Source: Avibacterium sp. 21-586 (GTDB taxonomy: Bacteria; Pseudomonadota; Gammaproteobacteria; Enterobacterales; Pasteurellaceae). Taken from it: DNA of 64,000 bases. Position numbers and translations under genes: made by a program. Location: positions 1,296,501 through 1,360,500 of the forward strand of contig NZ_JAKKOD010000001.1 of NCBI RefSeq assembly GCF_026226775.1, read 5' to 3'. Shown here in pieces: positions 41,443 through 51,734 of this stretch. The notes beneath the pieces were generated by a model. That model saw only the letters and a list, made by a program, of their open reading frames with translations. It had not been told where the DNA came from and made no database searches. Within the stretch, counting starts at the first letter, position 1. Every line of letters starts with the position of its first letter.

Positions 41443-42084
41443 TTAAGTACTAGAGTGTTTTAATAAAGACAAGGTGATTTGTATTATCCATCCAACAGAA
41501 AAGGAAAATAATAAGGTTCCTATTCCTATTGTTCCACCTAGTAAAAAACCTAATGTACAAACACTCGCTTCCATAATCGTTCGCATTACCCCGACTTTGC
41601 AATGAAAGTAGCTACACAGACCAACCATTAGGCCATCTCTTGGACCTCCGCCTTGATGGCAGGTGAGATAAAATGCAGAGGAGATAGAAAATAGTAAAAT
41701 GCCAACAATTGCATAACCAATGCGTAATAACAAGTCATTCGGCGCGGGAATAAAAGCAGTGGTGATACCTAAAGCCAAAGCAACCAAAAGCGTATTTAAA
41801 ATTGTTCCTAGACCAACGCGTAGTTTAAGTGGGATCCACATCAGCATAACGAATGCACTAATTAATAATGATGCCCAACCTACGCTAAAGCCGGCTTGTA
41901 GTGCGATGCCTTGTGAAAGCACTGTCCAAGGTGCAGAGCCGAGATTGGAAAGTAAAAGCAAGCCTTCACCAAAACCTAAGAGCAATAAAGAGATAGTTAG
42001 CACGCATAAGGGCTGACGTTCTAAAGACCAAAAATTTTTTGCCGTCCAAGGTGTTTGAGGAAGAACCTTAAATTGATTTTTCAT
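41443..42084 (-). CDS. YczE/YitT-like membrane protein
   Basis: A 213-residue protein with five to six hydrophobic helices. It contains the YczE/YyaS group pattern GEGLLLLSNLGSAPWTVLSQGIALQ near the N-terminus and YLTCHQGGGPRDGLMVGL near residue 143. The function is unknown; a few relatives are near antibiotic or vitamin genes. It is divergent from nupC across 245 bases that hold a consensus PurR box, so purine control of this gene is possible too. Confidence 0.8.
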   Translation of the reverse strand: MKNQFKVLPQTPWTAKNFWSLERQPLCVLTISLLLLGFGEGLLLLSNLGSAPWTVLSQGIALQAGFSVGWASLLISAFVMLMWIPLKLRVGLGTILNTLLVALALGITTAFIPAPNDLLLRIGYAIVGILLFSISSAFYLTCHQGGGPRDGLMVGLCSYFHCKVGVMRTIMEASVCTLGFLLGGTIGIGTLLFSFSVGWIIQITLSLLKHSST

Positions 42085-42211
42085 AGATAAATTTATTGTA
42101 AATTTTCACCGTCATTTAACTGCCATAATAAAGGAAATTTAGGTAAATCCCAATAACTTAATCCGCATAAGATATAGCAAAAAGAAGTAAAGGTTGTGTG
42201 TTTTTACGGCA

Positions 42212-42227
42212 AAGCAATCGCTTGCCT
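42212..42227. promoter_or_regulatory. PurR operator before nupC
   Basis: AAGCAATCGCTTGCCT matches every fixed position of the E. coli PurR consensus ANGCAANCGNTTNCNT. It lies 103 bases before the nupC ATG and 128 bases from the divergent membrane-protein gene. I have not found a clear promoter near it. Confidence 0.6.
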
Positions 42228-42329
42228 TCACATTTTTGTACAATTTTGCAAGCATTTTATGGCAAAACAAAGTAGAATTAGTATGTCTTTTGTATTGTTT
42301 TTAATTTCAATTTTGAGGAAATCCTAACT

Positions 42330-43592
42330 ATGAGTACCTTAATAAGTATGCTAGGTATTGTTGTACTTCTTGCTATTGCTATTCTCTTATCCAGTAATCG
42401 TCGTGCGATTAATTTGCGTACCGTAGGGGGCGCGTTATTAATTCAAATTCTGATCGGCGCATTTATTCTTTATGTGCCAGTTGGACGTGATATTTTGCTG
42501 GCATTATCCAATGGCGTAAGTAAAGTGATTAATTATGGAAATCAAGGTGTGCAGTTTGTCTTTGGTGGATTAGCAACAGATGCGTCTTTCAAGGCTTTTG
42601 GTAATGATGGATTTATTTTTGCGATCCGAGTATTACCAATCATTGTATTCTTTTCGGCATTGATTTCGCTACTTTATTATATTGGTGTAATGCAGTGGAT
42701 TATTAAAATCATTGGTGGTGGGTTACAAAAAGCATTAGGCACCTCTAAAGCCGAGTCCATGTCTGCAGCGGCGAATATTTTCGTTGGACAAACGGAAGCG
42801 CCATTGGTGGTGAAGCCTTATATCAGCAAAATGACTGAATCCGAATTATTTGCTGTAATGTGTGGCGGTTTGGCTTCTATCGCAGGTTCTGTATTGGCAG
42901 GTTATGCCGGTTTAGGCGTGCCATTGCCATACTTGATTGCCGCTTCTTTTATGGCTGCACCAGCAGGATTATTATTTGCAAAATTAATGGTTCCACAAAC
43001 CGAAAAATTCAATGATGATATTGAAAAAGTGGATTTAGAAAAACCAGCTAACATTCTTGATGCGGCAGCAGCAGGCGCATCATCTGGTATGCAATTAGCA
43101 ATGAATGTGGGCGCAATGTTGATTGCTTTCGTGGCGTTAATCGCACTGGTTAATGGTTTATTAGGTGGCATTGGCGATTGGTTTGGTATGCCTGAGCTTT
43201 CTCTTGGTATGATCTTAGGCTGGATTTTCCGTCCGTTAGCTTGGGTGATTGGTGTGCCTTGGAATGAAGCTGGGGTTGCTGGTCAAATGATCGGGATTAA
43301 ATTAGCGGTGAACGAATTTGTTGGTTACTTAGAATTTGCCCCTTACCTTGCTGCAGATGCAGCTGTACAATTAAGCGATAAAACTAAAGCGATCATTACT
43401 TTTGCGCTTTGTGGTTTCGCTAACTTCAGTTCTATCGCCATCTTGATCGGTGGATTAGGTGGAATGGCACCAAGCCGTCGTGGTGATATTGCGCGTCTTG
43501 GTATTAAAGCGGTGATCGCAGGGTCATTAGCGAATCTGATGAGTGCAACCATCGCAGGTTTATTTATCGGTTTAAGTGGTGCTGCACTATAA
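42330..43592 (+). CDS. nupC: Nucleoside transporter NupC (CNT family)
   Basis: A 420-residue concentrative nucleoside transporter driven by a proton or sodium gradient. CNT marks include [34 protein letters not shown], the substrate-site region [21 protein letters not shown] (about residue 148), and the C-terminal [32 protein letters not shown] ribosome site precedes the ATG. It is followed by the deoB-deoD salvage genes, and a PurR-type operator lies upstream. Confidence 0.95.
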   Translation: MSTLISMLGIVVLLAIAILLSSNRRAINLRTVGGALLIQILIGAFILYVPVGRDILLALSNGVSKVINYGNQGVQFVFGGLATDASFKAFGNDGFIFAIRVLPIIVFFSALISLLYYIGVMQWIIKIIGGGLQKALGTSKAESMSAAANIFVGQTEAPLVVKPYISKMTESELFAVMCGGLASIAGSVLAGYAGLGVPLPYLIAASFMAAPAGLLFAKLMVPQTEKFNDDIEKVDLEKPANILDAAAAGASSGMQLAMNVGAMLIAFVALIALVNGLLGGIGDWFGMPELSLGMILGWIFRPLAWVIGVPWNEAGVAGQMIGIKLAVNEFVGYLEFAPYLAADAAVQLSDKTKAIITFALCGFANFSSIAILIGGLGGMAPSRRGDIARLGIKAVIAGSLANLMSATIAGLFIGLSGAAL

Positions 43593-43632
43593 AATGTAAG
43601 AAAAGTGCGGTAAAATTTCACCGAATTTTTTC

Positions 43633-43664
43633 GATAACACCACGACATTGTTCGTGGTGTTGTC
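43633..43664 (+). terminator. Hairpin after nupC
   Basis: A 13-bp stem GATAACACCACGA / TCGTGGTGTTGTC with loop CATTGT (one G-T pair). It has no T-run, so it may be a weak terminator or an RNA-stabilising element between nupC and deoB. Confidence 0.55.
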
Positions 43665-43675
43665 ATATTAAGGTA

Positions 43676-43691
43676 AAGAAAACGTTTGCTA
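43676..43691. promoter_or_regulatory. PurR-like box before deoB
   Basis: AAGAAAACGTTTGCTA matches the PurR consensus ANGCAANCGNTTNCNT at 8 of 10 fixed positions, with CG centre and TTGC arm intact. It lies 109 bases before the deoB start. Confidence 0.4.
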
Positions 43692-43799
43692 TTGTAACAA
43701 CGCACAAGACAATAGGTATTTCCTTGAACCATCACTTATCAAAAAGAAAGCAAACATTCTGTGCCAGAAAAACAGAGTTCAATGATTAAGGAGCTTAAA

Positions 43800-45038
43800 A
43801 TGAAACGCGTATTTATAATGATGTTAGATTCTTTTGGAATTGGAGCTAGTGAAGATGCAGAAAAATTTGGTGATAAGGGAGCAAACACCTTAGGCCATAT
43901 TGCACAACGTTGTGCGGAAGGGTTAGAAGATAAAAATGAGCGAAAAGGCCCACTTCATCTGCCTAATTTGGAAAAACTCGGTTTAGGCTTAGCGGCTAAA
44001 GAATCTTGCGGTGAATTGCCAGCAGGGTTTAATCCAGAGCCTGTGTTAATTGGTGGTTATGCTTATGCGAAAGAAATTTCATCAGGTAAAGATACCCCAT
44101 CAGGCCATTGGGAAATTGCTGGCGTACCCGTATTATTTGATTGGGGCTACTTCCCAGATCACGAAAATAGCTTTCCAAAAGTGCTTTTAGATCGCATTGT
44201 AGAACGCGCAGGTTTAGATGGTTACCTTGGTAACTGCCATTCATCAGGCACGGTAATTTTAGATCAACTTGGTGAAGAACATATGAAAACGGGCAAGCCG
44301 ATTTTTTACACCTCTGCCGATTCAGTATTCCAAATTGCCTGCCACGAAGAAACCTATGGCTTAGATAAACTTTACGAATTATGCGAAATCGTGCGTGAGG
44401 AATTAGCTGATTATAACATTGGCCGTGTGATTGCGCGTCCATTTGTGGGGAACAAAGCAGGCGAATTTACTCGTACAGGTAACCGTAAAGATTATGCTAT
44501 TGAGCCGCCAGCAAAAACGGTATTACAAAAGTTAGTAGAAGAAAAACAAGGCGATGTGATTTCTATTGGAAAAATTGCGGATATTTACGCCCACACCGGC
44601 ATTACCGAAAAAGTCAAAGCGACAGGCTTGGAAGAATTGTTTGATAAAACTCTCGTAGAAGTAAAAAGAGCGCGTGAAAATTCCATTGTTTTCACTAATT
44701 TTGTAAATTTTGACTCTGATTTTGGTCATCGCCGTAATGTGGCCGGTTATGCTGCCGCCTTAGAATATTTCGATAGCCGTATCCCAGAATTATTAGCCTT
44801 AATGAATGAAGGTGACTTGCTTATTTTTACTGCTGACCACGGTTGCGATCCAACTTGGCACGGTACCGATCACACCCGTGAGCATATCCCTGTGTTGCTT
44901 TATGGCTCACAGGTGCCAAAAGCATTTTTGGGTAAACGTGAAACCTTTGCTGATATTGGGCAAACTGTTGCGACCTATTTCGATTTATCCTCAATGGATT
45001 ACGGTAAAGCAATTCTAAATTTCGATAACCAAGATTAA
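43800..45038 (+). CDS. deoB: Phosphopentomutase
   Basis: Interconverts (deoxy)ribose-1-phosphate and -5-phosphate in nucleoside breakdown. The product is 412 residues. The start [17 protein letters not shown] gives the metal-binding Asp10, and later [23 protein letters not shown] supplies further metal ligands as in the alkaline phosphatase superfamily. The ATG at 43800 has AAGGAG; the 13-residue extension upstream has no family support. It lies 21 bases upstream of deoD. Confidence 0.97.
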   Translation: MKRVFIMMLDSFGIGASEDAEKFGDKGANTLGHIAQRCAEGLEDKNERKGPLHLPNLEKLGLGLAAKESCGELPAGFNPEPVLIGGYAYAKEISSGKDTPSGHWEIAGVPVLFDWGYFPDHENSFPKVLLDRIVERAGLDGYLGNCHSSGTVILDQLGEEHMKTGKPIFYTSADSVFQIACHEETYGLDKLYELCEIVREELADYNIGRVIARPFVGNKAGEFTRTGNRKDYAIEPPAKTVLQKLVEEKQGDVISIGKIADIYAHTGITEKVKATGLEELFDKTLVEVKRARENSIVFTNFVNFDSDFGHRRNVAGYAAALEYFDSRIPELLALMNEGDLLIFTADHGCDPTWHGTDHTREHIPVLLYGSQVPKAFLGKRETFADIGQTVATYFDLSSMDYGKAILNFDNQD

Positions 45039-45059
45039 TTTAAGTAAGAGGACTTTATT

Positions 45060-45776
45060 ATGACTCCACATATCAACGCACCTGCAGGTGCTTTTGCTGA
45101 TGTAGTATTAATGCCGGGCGATCCATTGCGCGCAAAATACATTGCGGAAACGTTCTTAGACGATGCCAAAGAAGTGACCAATGTACGTAATATGTTAGGC
45201 TACACTGGCACTTACAAAGGACGAAAAATTTCGGTGATGGGGCATGGAATGGGTATTCCATCTTGTTCGATTTACGCGAAAGAATTAATCACTGAGTATG
45301 GTGTGAAAAAAATTATTCGTGTGGGTTCGTGCGGTGCGGTGCGTCCCGATGTAAAATTGCGTGAGGTGATCATCGGTCTTGGTGCTTGTACTGATTCAAA
45401 AGTCAACCGTATTCGTTTTAAAGATAATGATTTTGCCGCGATTGCAGATTTTGAAATGACTCAAGCTGCCGTGCAAGCAGCAAAAAATAAAGGTATCAAT
45501 GTACGCGTGGGGAATCTTTACTCTGCGGATCTTTTTTATACACCAGATGTCGAAATGTTTGATGTAATGGAAAAATATGGCATTTTAGGGGTAGAAATGG
45601 AGGCGGCCGGTATTTATGGCGTTGCCGCAGAATTTGGTGCTAAAGCTTTAACTATTTGTACTGTATCTGACCATATTCGTACTCACGAGCAAACCAGCGC
45701 AGAAGAACGTCAACTGACTTTCAATGAGATGATTGAAATTGCGTTAGAAAGTGTATTGCTTGGCGATCAGGCTTAA
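45060..45776 (+). CDS. deoD: Purine nucleoside phosphorylase
   Basis: Cleaves purine (deoxy)nucleosides with phosphate to base and pentose-1-phosphate. The product is 238 residues, the usual DeoD hexamer length. It has [45 protein letters not shown], the RVGSCGAV loop and the active-site TVSDHI. A ribosome site AAGAGGA precedes the ATG. It ends at a terminator made of two facing uptake sequences. Confidence 0.98.
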   Translation: MTPHINAPAGAFADVVLMPGDPLRAKYIAETFLDDAKEVTNVRNMLGYTGTYKGRKISVMGHGMGIPSCSIYAKELITEYGVKKIIRVGSCGAVRPDVKLREVIIGLGACTDSKVNRIRFKDNDFAAIADFEMTQAAVQAAKNKGINVRVGNLYSADLFYTPDVEMFDVMEKYGILGVEMEAAGIYGVAAEFGAKALTICTVSDHIRTHEQTSAEERQLTFNEMIEIALESVLLGDQA

Positions 45777-45791
45777 TTTTTAACAAAATCT

Positions 45792-45836
45792 CACCGCACT
45801 TGACGCACATAGGCAAAATAAGTGCGGTGTTTTTTT
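45792..45836 (+). terminator. deoBD terminator made of paired uptake sequences
   Basis: CACCGCACTT (45792-45801) and AAGTGCGGTG (45820-45829), two full uptake sequences in inverted order, form a 10-bp stem followed by seven T. This is a clear case of uptake sequences serving as a terminator. Confidence 0.9.
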
Positions 45837-45886
45837 ATGAATTTTTCATCTTATTACGTCTTGCCATATCTCAAGCAAGAAAATAT

Positions 45887-45895
45887 TGCTATAAT
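45887..45895 (+). promoter_or_regulatory. Extended -10 promoter of the ClC gene
   Basis: TGCTATAAT is a perfect extended -10 element, which can work without a good -35. The start would be near 45902, 28 bases before the ATG at 45930. This decides the start codon: upstream ATGs of the frame would lie before the transcript. Confidence 0.55.
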
Positions 45896-45929
45896 TTTCC
45901 ACAAGTTGTTTTCATTTCAATCACTCAAA

Positions 45930-47336
45930 ATGTTAAAGCGATTCACCCAAAAAATTCGTCATTTTATTCATCGAAAATTACGTCAAAGCTATCGTATTTC
46001 ACGTAAGACCATTGAGTTTTCTTGTTTATTAATTGGGGCAGCGTTGGTCTCTTTATTCTCACTTGGTTTTGCTAAATTTGCCGACCTAGCTTTACATTTG
46101 AATGCCTTATGGACTGCGAAGCACCCTTATGCCGTTTGGTTTGTACTGCCTTTGGGCTTAGCGTTTTTGGCGTGGTTTACTGCAAAATATACCCCTTATG
46201 TTTCAGGCAGTGGAATTCCACAAGTTATTGCCTCTATTGATATGCCGTACAGTGCGAATAAAAGTAAACTCATTGCCTTTGGGCAAACCTTGTGGAAAAT
46301 TCCGCTCACGTTTTTAGCGATGTTATTTGGGGCGTCTGTGGGGCGTGAAGGGCCATCTGTACAAGTGGGCGCTGCGGTAATGTATGCGTGGGGAAATGTT
46401 TGCCGTCGACATGGAATCGCATTTAAGGGATTAAATGCAAATGAATTAATGGCAACAGGGGCAGCTGGTGGGTTGGCTGCAGCATTTAATGCACCTTTAG
46501 CTGGAGTGATCTTTGCGATAGAAGAATTAGGGCGAGGAATTTCATTGCGTTGGGAGCGCCGAGTGTTGCTTGGCGTCCTAACAGCAGGGTTTATTTTGGT
46601 TGCAATTGAAGGTAATAACCCTTATTTCCCAAATTATCAAGGAGAAACGTCTGTACCTTATATGTTCTTATGGGTTGTCTTATGTGGTGTGGTGAGTGGG
46701 GTATTTGGTGGCGTTTTTGCTTATTTATTAGCCAAAGGCGCAGCAGGGATTGCACCGGCACAAATTCGTGGCTGGATTCGCCGTCATCCTATTTATACCG
46801 CATTTATTTTAGGGGTAATTCTAGCAGGGATTGGCACCTACAGCAAAGGACAGACTTATGGTACGGGCTATGAAGTGGTAACTAAAGCTCTTGATGGTCA
46901 GCAAGTGGCAGCAGAAGTTGGCGTTAGTAAGCTTTTTGCAACAGTTGGAACTTATTGGACAGGGACAGCAGGGGGAATTTTTACCCCTTCATTGACCACT
47001 GGGGCGGGGATTGGTGCTCAGATTTGGTCGTTTACAGGTGGGGTTGTAGATCAGCGCTTACTGGTTTTATTATGCATGGCTGCGTTTTTAGCTGGCGCGA
47101 CCCAGTCTCCCGTTACGGCAAGTGTGGTGGTAATGGAAATGACCTCAAGTGAACCGGTGCTATTTTGGATATTGATCTGCAGCCTCATTGCTTCTATCAT
47201 TTCACGCCAATTTAATGCGAAACCGTTTTATCATTTTGCCGCAGGGCGTTTCCGTCAGCGTATTCAAGAACAAGCAAAGCAAGATGAGCTGAAACAACAA
47301 GAACAGCAAAAAGCTGAAGCAGAAGAAAAAAAATAA
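45930..47336 (+). CDS. ClC-type chloride/proton antiporter
   Basis: A 468-residue ClC transporter, ClcA-like. The three chloride-path motifs are present: GSGIPQV (near residue 100), GREGPSV with the gating Glu (near 134), and [11 protein letters not shown]. The internal proton Glu stands in [10 protein letters not shown] short Gln/Glu/Lys-rich tail follows. I chose the ATG at 45930 because a promoter with an extended -10 lies just before it; the frame is open to 45822, but that part overlaps the deoD terminator. The ATG itself lacks a clear ribosome site. It overlaps dusA by one base (TAATG). Confidence 0.92.
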   Translation: MLKRFTQKIRHFIHRKLRQSYRISRKTIEFSCLLIGAALVSLFSLGFAKFADLALHLNALWTAKHPYAVWFVLPLGLAFLAWFTAKYTPYVSGSGIPQVIASIDMPYSANKSKLIAFGQTLWKIPLTFLAMLFGASVGREGPSVQVGAAVMYAWGNVCRRHGIAFKGLNANELMATGAAGGLAAAFNAPLAGVIFAIEELGRGISLRWERRVLLGVLTAGFILVAIEGNNPYFPNYQGETSVPYMFLWVVLCGVVSGVFGGVFAYLLAKGAAGIAPAQIRGWIRRHPIYTAFILGVILAGIGTYSKGQTYGTGYEVVTKALDGQQVAAEVGVSKLFATVGTYWTGTAGGIFTPSLTTGAGIGAQIWSFTGGVVDQRLLVLLCMAAFLAGATQSPVTASVVVMEMTSSEPVLFWILICSLIASIISRQFNAKPFYHFAAGRFRQRIQEQAKQDELKQQEQQKAEAEEKK

Positions 47337-48334
47337 TGAACCAACAAAAACCAACGAAAAAACCACCGCACTTTTATCGTGGGCGATTTTCTGTCGCCCC
47401 AATGCTGGATTGGACAACGCGACATTGTCGTTATTTTCATCGTCAATTCAGCCAATACGCCTTGCTTTATACGGAAATGGTGACCACAGGCGCGATTATT
47501 CACGCCAAATATGATCATTTGGACTTTGATTTAGCGGAAAATCCTGTGGCACTTCAGCTTGGCGGTAGCGATCCTGAACAATTGCAACATTGTGCAAAAT
47601 TGGCTGCTAAGCGTGGTTATCAAGAAATTAATTTGAATGTGGGTTGCCCCTCTGATCGCGTGCAAAACGGAATGTTTGGTGCGTGTCTAATGGCAAAAGC
47701 GGATTTAGTAGCTCAATGTGTTCAGCAAATGCAAGAGGAGGTGGATATTCCTGTTACGGTGAAAACCCGTATTGGTATTGATGAGTTAGATAGCTATGCA
47801 TTTCTTTGTGATTTCGTGCAGAAAGTAACTCTGGCTGGTTGCCAAGAATTGATCGTTCACGCACGCAAAGCATGGCTTAGTGGCTTAAGCCCGAAAGAAA
47901 ATCGTGAAATCCCCCCCCTTGATTACGAGCGTGTTTATCAGCTAAAACGGGATTTTCCACAGCTTTTGATTAGCATTAATGGTGGTATTAAAACGATTGA
48001 AGAAATGCAACAACATCTGCGTTATGTGGACGGCGTAATGGTGGGGCGAGAAGCCTATCAAAATCCAAGTTTATTAGGCTATATTGACCAAGCCTTGTTT
48101 GATCCACAAAGCCCGATTGTGCGCCCAAGAGAAGCGGTGCAAAAAATGTTCCCTTATATTGAGCAACAGCTCGCACAAGGTGTTCATCTTAATCATATCA
48201 CCCGCCATATGCTTGGTGCATTCCAACATTGCAAAGGCGCACGCCAATGGCGTAGACACCTCAGTGAAAACGCACATAAAACCGGTGTCGGGATTGAGGT
48301 GTTAGAGCAAGCTTTAGCTTTCTTAGAAGAATAA
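47336..48334 (+). CDS. dusA: tRNA-dihydrouridine(20/20a) synthase
   Basis: Reduces uridines at positions 20 and 20a of tRNA using FMN. The product is 332 residues, with [51 protein letters not shown] containing the catalytic Cys, and [10 protein letters not shown]. The start codon shares its A with the stop codon of the ClC gene, which implies coupled translation. The coding sequence contains an eight-C tract (47911-47918, codons for EIPPL). Confidence 0.96.
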   Translation: MNQQKPTKKPPHFYRGRFSVAPMLDWTTRHCRYFHRQFSQYALLYTEMVTTGAIIHAKYDHLDFDLAENPVALQLGGSDPEQLQHCAKLAAKRGYQEINLNVGCPSDRVQNGMFGACLMAKADLVAQCVQQMQEEVDIPVTVKTRIGIDELDSYAFLCDFVQKVTLAGCQELIVHARKAWLSGLSPKENREIPPLDYERVYQLKRDFPQLLISINGGIKTIEEMQQHLRYVDGVMVGREAYQNPSLLGYIDQALFDPQSPIVRPREAVQKMFPYIEQQLAQGVHLNHITRHMLGAFQHCKGARQWRRHLSENAHKTGVGIEVLEQALAFLEE

Positions 48335-48403
48335 TTTTTATATGTGAAAGAGCGGTTGTTTTTCCGTATTTTTTAGCCAGGAAAAAAGCGCCATCACATA
48401 GCA

Positions 48404-49033
48404 TTAAGAGCCTTTATGTTCAAAATAAAGCACGGTGGCTGCTACACGAGAATGTACATTTAGTTTACGTAATAAATTGCGGATGTGTACTTTTACCGTT
48501 TCTTCAGAGATAAAAAGTTGGGCAGCAATTTGCTTATTTGATAAGCCAGTAGCGATAAGGCGTAGCACATCCATTTCTCGCTCAGTTAGGGTTTGAATTG
48601 GCTCTTGCTCTGGGCGTTTTTCTAGCAATAAATCCTTAATGGAATCGCTTAAGATGACTTCTCCGTTTGCAATACGTTTGATTTGACTAAGGAGTAGTTC
48701 GGGGTCTGTATCTTTTAATAGGTAACCATCGGCTCCCGCATCAACTAGGGTAAAAACATCATTTTTTGCATCAGAAACGGTAAGTATAATAATACGAGCA
48801 TCTATGTCTTCCTCGCGCAATGCTTTGAGGGTATCTAGCCCAGACAATCCTTTCATATTTAAATCAAGAATAATGAGATCTGGTGAGGTTTTTAGGGATA
48901 AATTAATCCCCTCATCTCCGCTACTGGCATCACCAACAACTTCGAAGGCTTCATCGAGTTCTAATAATTGTTTTATGCCACGACGCATCAAGGGATGATC
49001 GTCAATGAGTAATACTTTCATTTTGTCAAGCAT
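48404..49033 (-). CDS. narP: NarL/FixJ-type response regulator NarP
   Basis: A 209-residue two-component regulator for nitrate and nitrite response. The receiver domain has Asp11/Asp12, the phosphoacceptor Asp57 in LIILDLNM and Lys107 region YLLKDTDPE. The C-terminal LuxR-type HTH is LTEREMDVLRLIATGLSNKQIAAQLFISEETVKVHIRNLLRKL. It most resembles NarP, the only NarL-type regulator in several Pasteurellaceae. Its sensor NarQ is not in the window. The gene follows cyaA by 27 bases on the same strand, so it may share the cyaA transcript. Confidence 0.9.
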   Translation of the reverse strand: MLDKMKVLLIDDHPLMRRGIKQLLELDEAFEVVGDASSGDEGINLSLKTSPDLIILDLNMKGLSGLDTLKALREEDIDARIIILTVSDAKNDVFTLVDAGADGYLLKDTDPELLLSQIKRIANGEVILSDSIKDLLLEKRPEQEPIQTLTEREMDVLRLIATGLSNKQIAAQLFISEETVKVHIRNLLRKLNVHSRVAATVLYFEHKGS

Positions 49034-49060
49034 AGCTTTTCCCTCTATTATTTATGATGG

Positions 49061-51553
49061 TTATGTTGACACTAACCGACTATGAAATGGTACAATTTTT
49101 ATACCATCTTTATCTGGTAATAATTGATAAAATTGTGGATAGTTAAAATTTCGTTGCACAATTTTATATGGATTATTATTTCCATCCAACCCTGCCGATT
49201 GATAAATATGATTTATTTCACTAACTTTTTGCTCTTTCTTTCCTTCACAATTGCGATAAATCTCAATGTGATTAGCTTCATCTAAAATATATACATTAAA
49301 GGTGTGATCTGGGTTATTTTCAAAGAAAAATTGTAAGAACCCTTCGCTAGCAAAAGCATCAATTTCATAAGGATATTGTTTGCGTATTTGCATCGCTTCT
49401 TTACTGTCAATGACATCTTGTAATTCTACGTTAAATTCATTGTTATCTAGCAAAGTAGAGTTATGGATTTCTTGCAAGCTAATACCTCGTTCTTCAAAGA
49501 AAAATTGCCAGTTTTTACCTGCAACACGTAATAAGTTATTTTGTGGCGCATCGCTGACACCAACTTGAATATTGATACACTTATTCAGTAAGGCTGTTAC
49601 AATATTGCGTAATGTTTTTTGATAGTATTGGCTATAGCAAAATACGTTGACGCTCTTCGGGGGGGTTGCTCCACGGTAGATTTTGTTAGAAAGTACCTTT
49701 AATGCCAATAGAATCGCATTTGGTCCTTCGAAATGCAAAGTGCGGATTTCATTCCATAAGTTTCGATAAGTGAGATCAATACTGCCAACTAAACTTTTTT
49801 CATCAGGACCAAAACTAAACAAATCACTAGCTATAATAGATGTTTTAGCTTCACATAGATTAGCTGTTGGATCCGAGGTGAGGTTAATTGCCACGACTAA
49901 ATTTTTGATTTCACAATTGTGACTTAATTCATCGTTACTCACAAGAGGAACGGATATAGGCAGGGAAAGTCGTAAATCGGTAACAAATTGGCGTAATTTT
50001 TCTTGACTAATACTGGGGCTAAAAATATGCAAATCAGTTTTGGGGGTGAGTAGACGATTAAAATATGCCCAAGCAACTAATTTATTTAAACTTTCGCCAT
50101 ATTCTGTGTAGCGTTGGTGATTAAATCCACTCAAATCAGGTTTTTGATTTACTAAGTACCAGCCATCTTTAAAAATCGCATTATCTTTTACTTCAATAAA
50201 GGTGATGCTATTCTCAGATAAATCTGAAGAAATAACTGCATTAAGTAAGGTGATTTTGCCAGGTAACTCTTCAAATGCGGTATAAAGTTTACGCGTTAAA
50301 ATACTCATATCTTGAGGCATTATGCTTGAATTTACTTTATATTTACGTGCAAATTGCATCAAGTGACGATAGCTAAACATCAAAAATTTTATCAGATTAT
50401 TATGACTTTCTCGAACTCGTTTTATTTTCCAGCAAGCGATCTGATTGAGTTCTTGAACCAATGAGGGTGACCATCCCCAAGTTTTAGCTAAATTTTCTAA
50501 TTGAGAGAGACGCCAACTATTTCGTGTTATAGTTTGATTGTATTCATTCGCTTTAATGTAAAAACAGCGACGAACAAATTCTAGACGTTGCAAATCTTTT
50601 AAACTGATTAAATAATTGGTTACTCGCTCAAGCATTGTAAGATAAGGATCAAAATGATGTTTTTTATCACCATTTAGTAATCGAGCTTTAAATTCTTGTG
50701 CGATTAAATAAGTATCCGGATAATCTGCGGAATAGGTTTCTAGTAATAATATTTTTAATACAGATTTGTAAGGAGAATCAATCCCTTTGTATAGTTGCCA
50801 AAGACTCGCACCGAAATATTCATTAGCAGAAAATGCCCCTAATCCCCCAAAATCAACCCAGTCATTAGGGTCAATCGTATTATCATCAATTAAACGCTCT
50901 ACTTCTTTTTCATAATCTTTTTCATTTTCTACTGCAAGATGTAACCATAACAATGGTTTACCAGCAAGCCGAATAGCAGAGCGATAAAACTCATCAAGCA
51001 ATAACATATACTGTGCAGAGCCACAATTCTCAGCGGTTAAAGGATCAGCATATCTAAAACAACGGAAACGCTTTTGATCCATTAAATAAAGCGTAATTTC
51101 TACACCTAAAGTTAATGCCCATTTTTGTAAAGCTTCGATCTTCTTGTTTAATAAATTTCGACCAGTTGGACTGATTTCCTCGAAATGACATACCCAAATA
51201 TCTAAATCTGAAATTGAAGTTTGACTGATAGACGCTATACTCCCCATTACATAAACGCCTAAAATAGGGAAGGAAGAGCGGTGAGAAAAAACCGATTTTT
51301 TTATCTCCTGCTTAGTAAAATTAAATTGATCAATAAGAAAATCTTGTTGGTAATCGGATAACTCAAAACGGGCTATTCCTGCTGGCGCATTTTCGATATA
51401 GCCGGGCAATTTTTTATGATTCAGATGTAATAATAAACTAATGGTTTGGAATACTTGTTTAAACTCTGGAGAGGTTCCCAAAAGAGCACGTTTAAAGCGT
51501 ATTTTATCAAGATATTCTACTTGTTTTTTGGCGCTATCAATATCGTAATTCAA
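49061..51553 (-). CDS. cyaA: Adenylate cyclase, class I
   Basis: Makes cAMP for CRP. The product is 830 residues, close to the E. coli enzyme. The N-terminal catalytic half has YVMGSIASISQTSISDLDIWVC, the nucleotidyltransferase Gly-Ser...Asp-x-Asp pattern, and DQKRFRCFRYADPLTAENCGSAQY. The C-terminal half is the regulatory part. The start codon is TTG (51551-51553) with AGGA 6 bases upstream, the same rare start that keeps CyaA synthesis low in E. coli. It diverges from hemC, as in E. coli. Confidence 0.97.
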   Translation of the reverse strand: MNYDIDSAKKQVEYLDKIRFKRALLGTSPEFKQVFQTISLLLHLNHKKLPGYIENAPAGIARFELSDYQQDFLIDQFNFTKQEIKKSVFSHRSSFPILGVYVMGSIASISQTSISDLDIWVCHFEEISPTGRNLLNKKIEALQKWALTLGVEITLYLMDQKRFRCFRYADPLTAENCGSAQYMLLLDEFYRSAIRLAGKPLLWLHLAVENEKDYEKEVERLIDDNTIDPNDWVDFGGLGAFSANEYFGASLWQLYKGIDSPYKSVLKILLLETYSADYPDTYLIAQEFKARLLNGDKKHHFDPYLTMLERVTNYLISLKDLQRLEFVRRCFYIKANEYNQTITRNSWRLSQLENLAKTWGWSPSLVQELNQIACWKIKRVRESHNNLIKFLMFSYRHLMQFARKYKVNSSIMPQDMSILTRKLYTAFEELPGKITLLNAVISSDLSENSITFIEVKDNAIFKDGWYLVNQKPDLSGFNHQRYTEYGESLNKLVAWAYFNRLLTPKTDLHIFSPSISQEKLRQFVTDLRLSLPISVPLVSNDELSHNCEIKNLVVAINLTSDPTANLCEAKTSIIASDLFSFGPDEKSLVGSIDLTYRNLWNEIRTLHFEGPNAILLALKVLSNKIYRGATPPKSVNVFCYSQYYQKTLRNIVTALLNKCINIQVGVSDAPQNNLLRVAGKNWQFFFEERGISLQEIHNSTLLDNNEFNVELQDVIDSKEAMQIRKQYPYEIDAFASEGFLQFFFENNPDHTFNVYILDEANHIEIYRNCEGKKEQKVSEINHIYQSAGLDGNNNPYKIVQRNFNYPQFYQLLPDKDGIKIVPFHSRLVST

Positions 51554-51615
51554 TTTATATCCTAGAATAGATACATTAGTAAATGAATAATTTATGTACA
51601 GTTTTTTTAGATGAT

Positions 51616-51653
51616 TGTGAGATTACTCTATCATTTGCCTTGTCGGAAAGCAA
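51616..51653 (-). promoter_or_regulatory. cyaA promoter with overlapping CRP-like half site
   Basis: On the minus strand TTGCTT (51648-51653), 17 bases and TAGAGT (51625-51630) form a promoter. A CRP half site TGTGA (51616-51620) with N6-TCTAT on the other side overlaps the -10. Only one arm matches the consensus well. The E. coli cyaA promoter has a CRP site in a similar place that represses it. Confidence 0.4.
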
Positions 51654-51669
51654 AAAAATTAAATGGAAA

Positions 51670-51698
51670 CTGACATTTTTCAGCAACAGTGATAGGAT
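51670..51698 (+). promoter_or_regulatory. hemC promoter
   Basis: CTGACA (51670-51675), a 17-bp spacer and TAGGAT (51693-51698), 36 bases before the hemC ATG. It is back to back with the cyaA promoter. Confidence 0.6.
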
Positions 51699-51734
51699 AA
51701 GACAATTATTTCTAGTCTTCTCTTTTGCATCACG

